Of a stretch of DNA of 64,000 nt, positions 24,262 through 34,244 are shown one piece after another (the first letter of the stretch is position 1; every line of letters begins with the position of its first letter). The position numbers were made by a program, and so were the translations under genes. Source of the DNA: Psychroflexus torquis ATCC 700755. Lineage in GTDB: Bacteria; Bacteroidota; Bacteroidia; Flavobacteriales; Flavobacteriaceae. Under the pieces are notes generated by a model that saw nothing but the letters and a program-made list of their open reading frames with translations, ran no database searches and was not told the origin of the DNA. The DNA lies in assembly GCF_000153485.2 (NCBI RefSeq), contig NC_018721.1, forward strand, positions 682,001-746,000. The letters are read 5' to 3'.

Positions 24262-25461
24262 ATGATTTTTAAGAAGCTCAAAAATACAGTTTATTTTATT
24301 CTTTTGGTGTGCATTTCTTGCACGGCTCAGGAGAATAGAAAAATCACTACAGAAAATACTAAAGTAGCGGCCAACAGAACTAAAGCCTACCTCCCACTCC
24401 TCCAAGGAAAGACTATAGGAGTAGTAGGTAACCAAACCTCTGTGATCTTCCAATCTGAAAAGGATTATACCCATCTTGTGGATTCACTTTTGAAACGAAA
24501 CATGTCTATCAAAAAAGTGTTTGCACCAGAACACGGTTTCCGAGGGACTGCAGACGCAGGAGAGCGCATTGAGGACGGTTTAGATTCCAGAACGGGTTTA
24601 CCGATTATTTCCCTCTACGGCGATCAAAAAAAGCCAGATCCACAACATCTCCAAGATTTGGATGTTATTTTATTTGATATTCAAGATGTTGGTGCTAGAT
24701 TTTATACCTACATCTCAACTTTGCATTATATGATGGAAGCCTGTGCAGAACAGGGTATTCAACTCATCGTTTTGGACAGACCCAATCCCAATGGACATTA
24801 TATAGATGGCCCAGTGCTTGAAGAAAACTATAAAAGCTTTGTCGGCATGCATCCTGTTCCTGTGGTTCATGGACTTACTATTGGAGAATATGCTCAACTG
24901 ATTAATGGGGAAAAATGGCTTATGAATGGAATTCAATGCGATCTAGAGGTTATCACAATGGAAAATTATTCTGCGTCTAGAGCTTATGATTTACCGATAA
25001 AACCTTCCCCTAATTTACCAAATGCAAAATCTATTAATTTGTATTCTAGCTTATGTTTTTTTGAAGGAACCAATGTAAGTGCAGGGAGAGGAACTGATCT
25101 GCAATTCCAAGTTTTTGGATCACCAGTATTAGACTCTACGTATTTTAACTTTGAATTTACTCCTGTGTCCAACCCTGGAGCCAAATATCCAAAACACGAG
25201 AATAAACTTTGCTTCGGGAAAAATCTTCAAAATGAAAAAGAGCTTGATCAATTGAACTTAGACTGGTTGCTTCAGGCGTATCATCACACCCAAGACCAAG
25301 CCTTATTTTTCAACTCATTTTTTAATAAACTGGCAGGAAATTCAAGCTTAAAGGAGCAAATTCAGCAGGGAAAAACCGCTAAAGACATAAGGGAAAGCTG
25401 GCAAGCTGACTTGGAAATTTACAAAACCAGAATCAAACCTTATTTACTTTATGAGAGATAA
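24262..25461 (+). CDS. DUF1343 lipoprotein, NamZ-like exo-beta-N-acetylmuramidase
   Basis: This 399-residue protein has an N-terminal lipoprotein signal ending in the lipobox CISC (Cys near residue 20). The DUF1343 blocks are visible: GKTIGVVGNQTSV, KVFAPEHGFRGTADAGE, DVILFDIQDVGARFYTY, IVLDRPNPNGHYIDGP and LCFFEGTNVSAGRGTD. The characterised member NamZ (Tannerella) removes N-acetylmuramic acid from the non-reducing end of peptidoglycan fragments, so a role in cell-wall turnover or recycling is likely. It is a single rightward gene whose promoter must overlap the divergent permease gene. Confidence 0.85.
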   Translation: MIFKKLKNTVYFILLVCISCTAQENRKITTENTKVAANRTKAYLPLLQGKTIGVVGNQTSVIFQSEKDYTHLVDSLLKRNMSIKKVFAPEHGFRGTADAGERIEDGLDSRTGLPIISLYGDQKKPDPQHLQDLDVILFDIQDVGARFYTYISTLHYMMEACAEQGIQLIVLDRPNPNGHYIDGPVLEENYKSFVGMHPVPVVHGLTIGEYAQLINGEKWLMNGIQCDLEVITMENYSASRAYDLPIKPSPNLPNAKSINLYSSLCFFEGTNVSAGRGTDLQFQVFGSPVLDSTYFNFEFTPVSNPGAKYPKHENKLCFGKNLQNEKELDQLNLDWLLQAYHHTQDQALFFNSFFNKLAGNSSLKEQIQQGKTAKDIRESWQADLEIYKTRIKPYLLYER

Positions 25462-25663
25462 CCCTCTAACCTTCAAAAGGGTAATTAAAGGTTTTCCTAG
25501 CCCCAAAAGCTGATTTTACTCACCTCTCAAAGCCCCATTAACCTAAATGCTACTTTACATATTACCACCAGAGGACACAGTGTCTACATAGATTTTTAGC
25601 TTGTAATCGTAGAGAGTTTTCTAGTTGACCGGTTAACAAGCCGACCAGTTTACCAAGAACACA

Positions 25664-26086
25664 TTACTCCAAAAGTATACCGTTGAGCTCCACTTGGTAT
25701 TGAATATCTACAGTTTGATCTAGCATTTTGGACACCGAGCAGTACTTTTCAAAAGACAGTTGAGCGGCACGCTTGGCTTTGTTGGAAGGAATTTCACCCT
25801 CTAACTTCACCATCAATTTGATCGTATGAAACACTTTAGGATCGGTATCGTTTCTGAGACCCTCCACCTCAACGTTTAAGTTCTTAACTTCCAGATTTTG
25901 CTTTTTAAGAATATGGATGATATCAATACTACTACAGCCTGCAGTTCCCATTAAAATAAGTTCCATTGGACTAGGAGCTTTGGGATCTGGTGCTGTAGAA
26001 TTATAAAGTTCTATTTTGTGACCTAATGCATTTTCAGCTTCAAAATGAACATCACTGTTTGGTTTTTTATGTAAGCTTACTTTCAT
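25664..26086 (-). CDS. OsmC family protein (peroxidase-like)
   Basis: This 140-residue OsmC/Ohr-fold cytoplasmic protein carries both family cysteines, C51 in MGTAGCSSIDI and C116 in SFEKYCSVSKML. The pair normally reduces organic hydroperoxides. SPMELILMGTAGC is characteristic of the broader YhfA/OsmC-like subgroup rather than true Ohr. It is a single leftward gene. The 25462-25663 gap before its stop contains a small ACCGGTT-type inverted repeat (25629-25654) and nothing else that I can support. Confidence 0.85.
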   Translation of the reverse strand: MKVSLHKKPNSDVHFEAENALGHKIELYNSTAPDPKAPSPMELILMGTAGCSSIDIIHILKKQNLEVKNLNVEVEGLRNDTDPKVFHTIKLMVKLEGEIPSNKAKRAAQLSFEKYCSVSKMLDQTVDIQYQVELNGILLE

Positions 26087-26174
26087 AATTCTATAGTTTC
26101 ATGCAAAGCAAATGAATCTTAAGTATAAATCTGCTAAAAATAACTTAATACAATTTAGAATGAATCAAATTTAT

Positions 26175-26182
26175 TAAGTTTG
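26175..26182 (+). promoter_or_regulatory. Putative -7 box of metK
   Basis: TAAGTTTG matches TAnnTTTG and ends 3 bases before the first stem of the SAM-II-like element. The transcript would therefore begin almost exactly at the aptamer. Confidence 0.55.
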
Positions 26183-26185
26183 CAT

Positions 26186-26236
26186 AGAGGAAGGATTTGA
26201 CTGATTGCAACCTCTTTTTAAAATGCTAAAGCAGTT
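26186..26236 (+). promoter_or_regulatory. SAM-II-type riboswitch upstream of metK
   Basis: Stem P1 is AGAGG (26186-26190) with CCTCT (26211-26215). Between the two arms is GGATTTGACTGATTGCA, and after them AAAATGCTAAAGCAG. These match the SAM-II (metA) pattern of GATTTnAC, then ATTGCA, then AAATGnnGCTAAA. The pseudoknot can form by CTG (26201-26203) with CAG (26232-26234) and GC (26207-26208) with GC (26225-26226). It lies 66 bases before the metK ATG. SAM-II is known mainly from alphaproteobacteria and some Bacteroidota. Inferred action is feedback control of SAM synthesis. Confidence 0.8.
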
Positions 26237-26301
26237 TCATTTTTAGATGAGTCGTAGAACGTCATTTCCTTCCCAACGACTATAACTTTAAAACTTATTC
26301 T

Positions 26302-27552
26302 ATGTCATATTTATTTACTTCAGAGAGTGTTTCTGAAGGACATCCTGATAAAATCGCAGATCAAATTAGCGATGCTTTACTCGATTCTTTTTTAGCTTTT
26401 GACGATAACTCCAAGGTAGCTTGCGAAACCTTAGTGACCACAGGACAAGTTGTTTTGGCAGGAGAAGTAAGAAGTAATACTTACCTCGATGTGCAACAAA
26501 TTGCAAGAGACGTCATCAACGATATTGGATATACCAAAGGAGAATATCAATTTTCTGGAGATTCCTGTGGTGTTATCTCACTTATCCATGAGCAATCTAA
26601 AGACATTTACCAGGGCGTCAATAGAACTTCCAAGGAAGACCAAGGCGCTGGCGACCAAGGAATGATGTTTGGATACGCCACCAATGAGACTGAAAATTAT
26701 ATGCCTTTGGCGCTGGATATTTCTCATAAGTTGCTAATAGAACTAGCAAAATTAAGAAGAGAAGGCAAAGACATTACTTACTTACGACCAGATGCCAAAG
26801 CGCAAGTTACTATTGAATATTCTGATGATAATGTCCCTCAGCGTATCGATACCATCGTTGTTTCTACACAACACGATAATTTTGATGAGGATGAGCCTAT
26901 GCTTAAACAGATAGAAAAAGACATCCATTCTATCTTGATTCCACGGGTTAAAGCCTTGTTTGATGAAAGCATTCAAGCCTTATTCGATGATGATATTGCC
27001 TACCACATTAACCCTACAGGTAAGTTTGTTATTGGAGGGCCGCATGGCGACGCAGGACTTACCGGACGTAAAATTATTGTAGATACCTACGGTGGAAAAG
27101 GCGCCCACGGAGGTGGTGCTTTTTCTGGAAAAGATCCTAGCAAAGTAGATAGATCTGCTGCATATGCCGCTAGACACGTGGCCAAAAACATGGTGGCTGC
27201 TGGTATCGCCGATGAAGTATTGATCCAGGTTTCTTATGCCATTGGAGTAAGTGAACCAACTTCTATTTTGGTGGATACCACCAATAAAAAAATAGATATG
27301 AGCGATGGAGATATTGCTAAAAAAATTAGAATGATTTTTGACATGCGTCCAGGCATGATCGAAGAGCGTCTAAAACTTCGAAATCCTATTTATAGAGAAA
27401 CCGCTGCTTACGGCCATATGGGAAAAGAACCGAGATTCGAAACTAAAATCTTCAAATCCGATTATTCTGGTGAAATACGTAGAGAAGTGGAGCTATTTAC
27501 TTGGGAAAAATTAGATTATGTCGATAAGTTGAAAGAGGCCTTTGATTTATAA
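26302..27552 (+). CDS. metK: S-adenosylmethionine synthetase
   Basis: This 416-residue cytoplasmic enzyme makes SAM from methionine and ATP. It has the family start [21 protein letters not shown], the methionine and ATP loop [12 protein letters not shown], the C-terminal signature [20 protein letters not shown], and [24 protein letters not shown]. The length is typical of the Bacteroidota form, which is longer than E. coli MetK. It is preceded by a SAM-II-type riboswitch, so its product likely represses its own synthesis. It is a single gene, and a hairpin 293 bases downstream may end the transcript. Confidence 0.97.
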   Translation: MSYLFTSESVSEGHPDKIADQISDALLDSFLAFDDNSKVACETLVTTGQVVLAGEVRSNTYLDVQQIARDVINDIGYTKGEYQFSGDSCGVISLIHEQSKDIYQGVNRTSKEDQGAGDQGMMFGYATNETENYMPLALDISHKLLIELAKLRREGKDITYLRPDAKAQVTIEYSDDNVPQRIDTIVVSTQHDNFDEDEPMLKQIEKDIHSILIPRVKALFDESIQALFDDDIAYHINPTGKFVIGGPHGDAGLTGRKIIVDTYGGKGAHGGGAFSGKDPSKVDRSAAYAARHVAKNMVAAGIADEVLIQVSYAIGVSEPTSILVDTTNKKIDMSDGDIAKKIRMIFDMRPGMIEERLKLRNPIYRETAAYGHMGKEPRFETKIFKSDYSGEIRREVELFTWEKLDYVDKLKEAFDL

Positions 27553-27844
27553 TATTTTCCTGATTTTGAGGTCTAAACAAAAAAAAACCAAGCGATGAAA
27601 ACCTCAACCTAGGTGTGTTTTTATGAAAATGACCTAAAATTTAAGACTAACTTTAAAGTGATTAGGGAAGTATGTTGCTGATTTGTAACCCAAATGTCGT
27701 AAACGATAAATTTTTTACTTGAATCGTCTTATATTTTGCAAAAAAGGGGGAAAACAAAGGTTATACTTCGTTTTTACTGAGGTGAAAAATAATTCAGAGT
27801 CTATACATGACATTCTAAATTTAAGTTGATCTACAAATCATAAA

Positions 27845-27890
27845 ATTAACTCTGTTTATTAATCTTAAAAAATTAATAAACAGGGTTAAT
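27845..27890. terminator. Long hairpin, possible terminator
   Basis: ATTAACTCTGTTTATTAAT and ATTAATAAACAGGGTTAAT form a 19-base-pair stem with one G-U pair and an 8-base loop. No strong T run follows it, so its function as a terminator is uncertain. Confidence 0.5.
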
Positions 27891-27931
27891 CCGTCAATTT
27901 AGGAGTTTATGTAAATTAGTAAACGAACTTA

Positions 27932-28115
27932 TACCAATTTAGTTCTTAAATGCTGTATTAAAAATTTGAAATATACTACGACGTAGCTCAGCACAGGTTT
28001 TTTACTTAGTTGAGTTAGAAAATATAAGCATAGCTGTAGTTACGGTTCTTTTTTATGACGATTAGTAAGTGAAAAAGAAACTGATTTTATACGACATTTA
28101 GATTCTAGTTTGGTA
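27932..28115. repeat. B-family inverted-repeat element (B1)
   Basis: This 184-base element has ends TACCAATTTAG and CTAGTTTGGTA and is flanked on both sides by TTA. Most of it is matched, in opposite orientation, by 58845-59028. The inner GCATAGCTGTAGTTACGGT resembles the core of the A family. It ends 20 bases from the glycosyltransferase stop codon. Confidence 0.75.
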
Positions 28116-28135
28116 TTAAAACAAGTTTGCAATCA

Positions 28136-29194
28136 TCACGCTTCTAAATCATAATGTATTAAGCTTTCGATATGCGTTTCTATGGAAAGACAAATATCTA
28201 ATTCATTTTTTAAATTTACGTCAATATTAAGGCAACCGCTGTTATAAGGTCCGTACATATCTTTGTTAGTCACATTAAACAGGGCTACAGTAGGGGTTTG
28301 AGTTGCTGCTGCAAGGTGCATTATTCCACAATCGCCAGTTATAAATAGTGAAGTTTGAGAAATAAAGGAAGCTATTTCTCTAATGTTTTTGCTGTAAAAA
28401 GAAGGAATTTTAAAATCTAAAGCAGATATATTTTCTACTGGTAATATTTCGATAATATTATAACCAGGAAACACTTTGACCAAATTCTCATAAAAATTAC
28501 TCCACCAAACTTTCTCAAAACATTTTTTGTCAGTTGCAAAAGTGTACAAGCAAATGGTTGGTTTGTTCAAATCGGCATATCGTTTCAATAATTTCCTGCC
28601 GCTACAAATTTCTTTACTAGATAGTTTAATCTCCAAGCTTGGCAAGACTTCAGCTGTCGGTGATTGCCTAAGAAAATAACGAAGGCTATAAATTGGGTAT
28701 TTGGATATGTGAATTCCATCTTCACAAGTGATTAAATTATGATGGCGTTCAAAACCAAAAAACTTGTGTTTGGCTCTGGATAGTTTGGTAGATAAACGCC
28801 CAGAAGATGAGCAAGCTTCAGCATTGATTACCAAATCATATTTTTTTTGTTTAAGTTTTGTCCATGCCAATAAATATCTACCTAGCTCTTTGAAGTGCTT
28901 TTTGGGTAAGCTCATAATTTTATCTACATAGTTGTAATTTTCAAAAATGAGTCCACCCAAATTACCCTTAAGAAATAAATCGATTTTAGCTTCAGGAAAT
29001 TGTTCATGAACCTCTTTTACCAATGGTGTTATCAATAATTGATTACCAAGACGATGGTTTGGCCGCGTTATTAATATGCGTTTAACTTCAGATGAATTAG
29101 GAAAATTAACACTTTGTTTATCAAGTAATCCACTAGTCACTAATCTGGTCGCTTCTCTCCGAAAAATATTAATTGATTTTTTAAATGCAGTCAT
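28136..29194 (-). CDS. Glycosyltransferase family 9 (heptosyltransferase-like)
   Basis: This is a GT9-type enzyme that transfers heptose or another sugar to a lipopolysaccharide-like core in the cytoplasm. Visible motifs are KRILITRPNHRLGNQLLITPLVKEV (N-terminal Rossmann start), a PEAKIDLFLKGN strand, and the donor-binding C-terminal part FITGDCGIMHLAAATQTPTVALFN, which corresponds to the GxDSGxxHLAAA motif of GT9. The frame extends upstream to 29239, but the Met at 29194 (MTAFKKSINIF) is preferred because the preceding 15 residues look non-native. It is isolated from other polysaccharide genes and followed directly by element B1. The acceptor is unknown. Confidence 0.8.
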   Translation of the reverse strand: MTAFKKSINIFRREATRLVTSGLLDKQSVNFPNSSEVKRILITRPNHRLGNQLLITPLVKEVHEQFPEAKIDLFLKGNLGGLIFENYNYVDKIMSLPKKHFKELGRYLLAWTKLKQKKYDLVINAEACSSSGRLSTKLSRAKHKFFGFERHHNLITCEDGIHISKYPIYSLRYFLRQSPTAEVLPSLEIKLSSKEICSGRKLLKRYADLNKPTICLYTFATDKKCFEKVWWSNFYENLVKVFPGYNIIEILPVENISALDFKIPSFYSKNIREIASFISQTSLFITGDCGIMHLAAATQTPTVALFNVTNKDMYGPYNSGCLNIDVNLKNELDICLSIETHIESLIHYDLEA

Positions 29195-29364
29195 TTCATA
29201 AATAACGTTAATTTTATTTAATAAATTAACAATTAACAAGAAAAAATTAAGAAAAATTAATAAATATGAAAAAATAAGATTGCCAACTGATTATTGGAAT
29301 GGGAGTATAAAACAAAAAAATATAATATATTTTAAAGGAAATATCTTATATTTTTTTGTTTTCA

Positions 29365-30363
29365 CTATAATTTATAAATTACCTTACACATCACAATCCT
29401 AGGCTGAACAAATAGTCTTCGGTCGGCGACTATGAATTCATTGACAGAATTTTGCCTTTTAAATTCAATATCAAACAAGTTGGTGGCGTTTAACTCAAAT
29501 CCCCAAGCTGAATCTTCTTTTCCGTAGAATAAAGATGCATCTGCCAGTTCAAATCTATTGACGTCTCCTGTGGTTTGATTTTCAAAATAATTGTAGTCGT
29601 AATTGAACTTAAAAATAAAATCTGCCCAATCATATTCCAAATAAGCAAAGGGAGACAAAGTGGTAAACTTGTTGTCGATAGCATCTGAGTTGAGTCTGGA
29701 AAAACTTTGCCTCACGCCCGTTTCCAGATTTGGCCAATCGTCATAACGTGTGGTTACTTTTGCATTATAGCCAAAATTAATACTTTCATAATCCAACACC
29801 TCATCGTTGATAATCCTGGAGTAGTCCGATAGGCTTGAATTGCCTCCTAGAGTAAACGTATAATTAGGAATACGTTTGTTGATGATTCCACTAACATCAT
29901 AGGTGTTTTCGGGCAAATCGGTAAAAATACTAGTGCTTATTTGATCGATACCTTCAATCTGAGTCTGATTTCTAATGCTGCTTTCTCGATGTGTATAAGA
30001 CAAACTAGCATTATAAAATAAACCTTTGAACATATTAAACTGACTATAAAGTAAACTCGCCGTTTGGTAAATTTGATTTTGTAAATTCTCGTTTCCTCGT
30101 CCGATCTGATTAAAACTTTGCAGGCTCAATCTGTTGGCATAATTTGAAGAATTCCCAAAGTTGGTATATCGGTTATAATTAAACCTCAGTTTTTCGTCTC
30201 CCGTAAAAAAGGCTTTGCCATCTACCATAAGTTTTGTCACAGGTTTTCCGTTAACGGTGACATTTCCTTCTCGGTCCACCTCCATTCCCGGTAATTTTTT
30301 AAGGATGTCCCTAAGTTTTCTTTCCTCTCCTGTTTTAAACTGGTCTGTGCGATATGCCTTATG
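29365..30363 (-). pseudogene. TonB-dependent receptor remnant (5' truncated, internal deletion)
   Basis: The readable frame begins with part of a plug domain, AYRTDQFKTGEERKLRDIL, then KKLPGMEVDREGNVTVNGKP and TKLMVDGKAFFTGDEKL. It then jumps straight into the last beta strands of the barrel (from RFNYNRYTNFGNSSNYANR to the aromatic C-terminus VMCKVIYKL). A normal receptor of this OMP_b-brl_3 type has several hundred residues between these points, plus a signal peptide and an N-terminal beta-sandwich, all missing here. Stop codons lie directly upstream (30364-30378), where the gene abuts the peptidase stop. The ATG at 30285 would give a 306-residue product, but it could not form a normal gated barrel. 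Confidence 0.8.
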
Positions 30364-30375
30364 TTACCGCTATCA

Positions 30376-33300
30376 TTAGTCTTTCTTCTTTTTATTAGTA
30401 TTAAAAGATTTGTCTGGATAAGCGGGAGGAACAGGGACTTCTCGAGGATCTTCTTTGATGAGTTGCTTAAGATACTTGATCGCAGCATCTAGTTGCGCGT
30501 CTTGTCCATTAAACGTGGCATGTGGAAGGTTATCCACTTCAATATCGGGTTCAAATCCATGGCCTTCAATCAGCCATTCTCCGTTGTCACCATATACACC
30601 ATACATAGGAGCTCTTGCAATCCCATTATCACTCAGCCTGTTGGCACTATTTAACCATATCTCACCACCCCAAGTTCGAGTTCCTATGGTTGTCCCTAAC
30701 TTTAGCTTCTTGAAACCATCCGCAAACGCTTCGCCATCGGAATACGTGTTTTCATTTACAAGCACAACAATATGGCCTCTAAAGGCGTAAGGCATATTCC
30801 AGTAGGGTTCTCCTGACCTTGATTTCCAATACATCCACGCTTTTCTTAAAAGTTTTTCCAGAATAAAACTATCGATATTACCTCCAAAATTGTATCTCAC
30901 ATCTACAATCAAGCCCGACTTGTTGAAAACAGGGTAAAATTCACGATAAAATTGACTGATATCGTTGCTGCCCATAGCCCTTAAATGGAGATAACCTATT
31001 TCGTTCTCACCCTTTTTTTCCACGTCAAGACGGTTGCCATATTCCCAATCGCCATAGCGAAGATTATAGTCATTGGCTACTGGCTTTACGATGATGTCTC
31101 TAGAGGCGGAGCCTCGGAGGACTGTCAGTCGGACTTGTTTCCCGGTCTCATTACGAATCAACGCGCCTATATCAATGGCTGATAAGGCGTCTTTACCATT
31201 GACTTGGGTAATTATATCCCCAGCACGCATTTCTAAATAGGGATCGTCTAAAGGTGATTTTTGATCGGGATAGTCGGGATCAACTTTATAGATATACTCA
31301 ATTTTAAAACCGTTGTTCTGCACGTCTCTATTAAAGACAGCTCCCAAACTGGCTATTGAGATTTTGTTATCGTCATCTCTTCGATCACCACCGCGAACGC
31401 TGGTATGCAAGGCAGATAGCTCTCCAACAAATCTACCGATGAGATCAGAAAGTTCATTGCGCGTAGTGACCCGGTCAACAAGTGGTAAATACTTGGTATG
31501 CATCGCATCCCAATCTACACCATGCATGTTTTTATCATAAAAATAATCGCGCTCCATACGCCATGCATCGGTGAAGATCTGTTTCCAGTCGTCTTTCGGT
31601 GTGATTGGGAACTTCCATCCGCTCAAATTTATTTTGCTTTTTGAGAGATCACTTACCTTCTCTGTTCCTGCATGGATCATATAATAACTTTGCTCTTTTT
31701 TTACAAGAATTTTTTCTCCATTACCAGTGATTTCAAAAGAATTAACGTCACTTACCATGGTTTTAAGGCTGATATCTTTAGTGTCTATTTTTACAAAGGA
31801 CAAATGACTCTTGGCATTGACCCCAGTTTCACTTGACATGACATAGAGTGCTTTTTTATTCACTTCAAGACCATCGTAATTGCCGGGTTTAATAGGAACT
31901 TCTATGATCCTTTCCTGAATTCCAGCTTCATCAATACTGACTACCAATTCAGCTATATTTTCCTCACTCTCATTTTTCTTCTTCTGATCTGTTTTAGAAG
32001 ATGTGTCCTTTTTCTTGTTTTCATCAAAGAGTTCATCGTCTTCTCGGAAAGGGGAGCGTGTGCCACTTTTCAGTGCGACATGATATATTATTTCACTAGC
32101 GTCAAAGTAAGGTTCAGGCTGTCGAGCACCCCAAGGGCTGCCAACTAAAGAGGTGAAACTTCGATCCGAAAGAAAATAAATAAACTCACCATCAGGGCTC
32201 CATCTTGGATTGAAGCTGTTGGCTCTATCTGTAGTTAGGTCAAAGGAAACTCCAGTATCCACATTGTAAATTTTGATTTGTGTCATTGTATTTAAAGCAG
32301 ACTGTACAAATGCCAACCACTTGTTATCTGGAGACCATGCAAAATCTCTAATACCTTCTTGGTTCGTAGAAATCTTTTTACTAACACCGGTAGCTATCTC
32401 AAGCACATACATATTGCTTTCTAAATCGTCATAGGCAATCCACTTTCCATCTGAAGAAGGTTCACCCCCATATCTAAGCAGGTCTCCATTACGTGTCAAA
32501 CGCTTTTCTGCGCCCTGACCATTAGAGGGCATACTCATAAATTCAAACTCTCCAGATTCATCTGAGAGTGTATAGATAGTTGAGCCATCATGAGAAAATA
32601 CGGCATCTCTAAATCTGACAGCCGCCTTATCTGCAAAGGATACAAATCGACCTGACTTGACTGGAGCAACGAAAACTTTACCCCTAGCCGTGATAACAAT
32701 TCGCTCTCCATCAGCATCAGGATGCACAGAAGTGATGTATTGAACGGGGTTATCATCCCACTTCTCTCGCAGTTGATCCAAATCAGACACCAACTTGATA
32801 TTGATTTTTTTACTAGCATTGGAGGCTAAATTATGCTGCCATAGATCTGCAGCCATCTGGTACACAATTATGCCCTTAGAAACACTAGCAGAACGGACGT
32901 CAAATTCTTTGTGCGTTGTATGCTGTTTGAGGTCTTCTCCATTTTCATTTATAGACCAGATATTCATTATACCATCTCGATCTGAGATGAAATAAACCCG
33001 TCCAGAAAACCACATCGGGTGATGACTACCACCAAGGTAATCTTTTGTTAATTTAATAGCCTCGTCTGCTCCTTGTGTAAATTTCCATATTTGTCTAGCT
33101 GTACCTCCTTTATAGCGCTTGGTCACATTTCTATGATAAGCTGGTCTTACGAAATACACCGTTTTACCAGTACTATCGTAGGACGCTTCACTGGCTTGAG
33201 CAAGAGGAATCCTCGTCTTTTCCTTGGTGGCTAAATCTATGGTTATAATTTGATTATCAGGCACCTTAGAATAGGCCCGAGTATTGTAAATGATTTTGCC

Positions 33301-33675
33301 ATCTGGGGTCCAAGAATTGGTGATAGATACATCCCGTTCATAGGTCCAGCGTATAGGCAATCCTCCTGATATGGGCATGGTGTAAACCTCCACTGGCCCT
33401 TCATAGCTAGCAGAGAAAGCAATGGTCTTTCCATCAGGAGATATCGAAGGAAAATTTTCTTCTTCTTGGTGGGTGGTTAACCGTTGTGCTAAGCCACCGT
33501 TTAAAGGAACTGTCCAAAGATCACCTTCGGCGGCAAAGACAATTGTAGTGTTGTGAAGAGTAGGGTTCTGATAGTAGCCTTCAAACCCTTGTGCAGATAA
33601 AGAACTATAGGAAAAGAAAGTAATGAAAAGAAGTAAGAGGGGGCTTGATATCCGGAAAACTGATAATGTATTCAT
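30376..33675 (-). CDS. Tricorn-like S41 family peptidase, secreted
   Basis: This 1099-residue protein has a signal peptide (1-29, ending LSAQG). Two PD40/Tricorn-type beta-propellers cover about residues 35-600. A charged Lys/Glu-rich linker follows near 555-575, then a helical core and a PDZ domain around 800-870 (GDIITQVNGKDALSAIDI). The S41 catalytic domain lies at about 895-1060, with GLIVDVRYNFGGNIDSF and the nucleophile Ser in ENTYSDGEAFADGFK. A final KKKKD tail ends the protein. It probably degrades peptides in the periplasm or outside the cell. The length is normal for Bacteroidota Tricorn homologues, so it is intact although its downstream neighbour is broken. Confidence 0.92.
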   Translation of the reverse strand: MNTLSVFRISSPLLLLFITFFSYSSLSAQGFEGYYQNPTLHNTTIVFAAEGDLWTVPLNGGLAQRLTTHQEEENFPSISPDGKTIAFSASYEGPVEVYTMPISGGLPIRWTYERDVSITNSWTPDGKIIYNTRAYSKVPDNQIITIDLATKEKTRIPLAQASEASYDSTGKTVYFVRPAYHRNVTKRYKGGTARQIWKFTQGADEAIKLTKDYLGGSHHPMWFSGRVYFISDRDGIMNIWSINENGEDLKQHTTHKEFDVRSASVSKGIIVYQMAADLWQHNLASNASKKINIKLVSDLDQLREKWDDNPVQYITSVHPDADGERIVITARGKVFVAPVKSGRFVSFADKAAVRFRDAVFSHDGSTIYTLSDESGEFEFMSMPSNGQGAEKRLTRNGDLLRYGGEPSSDGKWIAYDDLESNMYVLEIATGVSKKISTNQEGIRDFAWSPDNKWLAFVQSALNTMTQIKIYNVDTGVSFDLTTDRANSFNPRWSPDGEFIYFLSDRSFTSLVGSPWGARQPEPYFDASEIIYHVALKSGTRSPFREDDELFDENKKKDTSSKTDQKKKNESEENIAELVVSIDEAGIQERIIEVPIKPGNYDGLEVNKKALYVMSSETGVNAKSHLSFVKIDTKDISLKTMVSDVNSFEITGNGEKILVKKEQSYYMIHAGTEKVSDLSKSKINLSGWKFPITPKDDWKQIFTDAWRMERDYFYDKNMHGVDWDAMHTKYLPLVDRVTTRNELSDLIGRFVGELSALHTSVRGGDRRDDDNKISIASLGAVFNRDVQNNGFKIEYIYKVDPDYPDQKSPLDDPYLEMRAGDIITQVNGKDALSAIDIGALIRNETGKQVRLTVLRGSASRDIIVKPVANDYNLRYGDWEYGNRLDVEKKGENEIGYLHLRAMGSNDISQFYREFYPVFNKSGLIVDVRYNFGGNIDSFILEKLLRKAWMYWKSRSGEPYWNMPYAFRGHIVVLVNENTYSDGEAFADGFKKLKLGTTIGTRTWGGEIWLNSANRLSDNGIARAPMYGVYGDNGEWLIEGHGFEPDIEVDNLPHATFNGQDAQLDAAIKYLKQLIKEDPREVPVPPAYPDKSFNTNKKKKD

Positions 33676-33801
33676 AGGTTAGATTTTTAGTTTACAGTCG
33701 AACTCTTAGGATAGACAACTATCATTTTTTTGACAGCCTACATTGATATTCTGAACAATGTTCGTTAAGGCATATAGCTTACTAAGTTAAAGGAACATGC
33801 T

Positions 33802-34020
33802 TTACACTAGATTTTGATTTCCTCTAATTAATACTTGTTTGTCTCTTATTTTATTTTCGACAAAGTAGCCTAGAAATATGTCTCTATAAAATACTCTCCA
33901 TATTCCATTTCCTTGATCTTCAGTACCTACATATTTTTCCTTAGGTCCATCAGTTAAATATAACCAAAAATATGACTTCCAGCGCATGGCTCGATCTTGG
34001 CATACTTCGATGACTTTCAT
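33802..34020 (-). pseudogene. Possible 3' remnant of an integrase-core transposase
   Basis: This 72-residue frame includes GNGIWRVFYRDIFLGYF and then ENKIRDKQVLIRGNQNLV. It resembles the short beta-rich C-terminal tail seen after the DDE domain of some IS transposases (pattern NGIWxVYxxxxxLGxFDE). No catalytic part is present and no terminal repeats were found around it. It lies in a stretch with other remnants and element B2. It may instead be an independent small protein. The assignment is tentative. Confidence 0.35.
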
Positions 34021-34185
34021 GGTTGATGGGTAGTCCTGTTTTGGAATTTTTTAAGACTATGTGTTGGAAAAATTGTGATTTATTTGCCCGATCTCTTCTA
34101 CAATGGCAGATTTAGGTATTTATTTTTTTTCAGTATTTTGACTTTCCTGTTTACAACTCAATATGTAGATAACAAAGCAGTCTTA

Positions 34186-34229
34186 TACCAATTTAGTTTT
34201 TAAGTGTTGCATTAAAAACTAAATTGGTA
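34186..34229. repeat. B-family minimal palindromic copy (B2)
   Basis: This 44-base near-perfect inverted repeat, TACCAATTTAGTTTTTAA with TTAAAAACTAAATTGGTA around a short centre, is equal to one end of a B element and its mirror. It is flanked by TTA on the left and TAA on the right. It lies 15 bases from the amidohydrolase stop and may also act as a terminator. Confidence 0.65.
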
Positions 34230-34244
34230 TAATTTCTACATTAC

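Larger units (their letters stand above)
27553..28135. other. Non-coding gap metK / glycosyltransferase
   Basis: This region contains a 19-base near-perfect hairpin (27845-27890) and the B1 inverted-repeat element (27932-28115). No open frame worth calling was found. The rest is AT-rich and featureless. Confidence 0.65.

Noticed and set aside
30237..30488. Leftward 83-codon frame spanning the peptidase end and the receptor remnant
   Set aside because: It reads across two real genes in a third frame, and its composition does not look like a protein.
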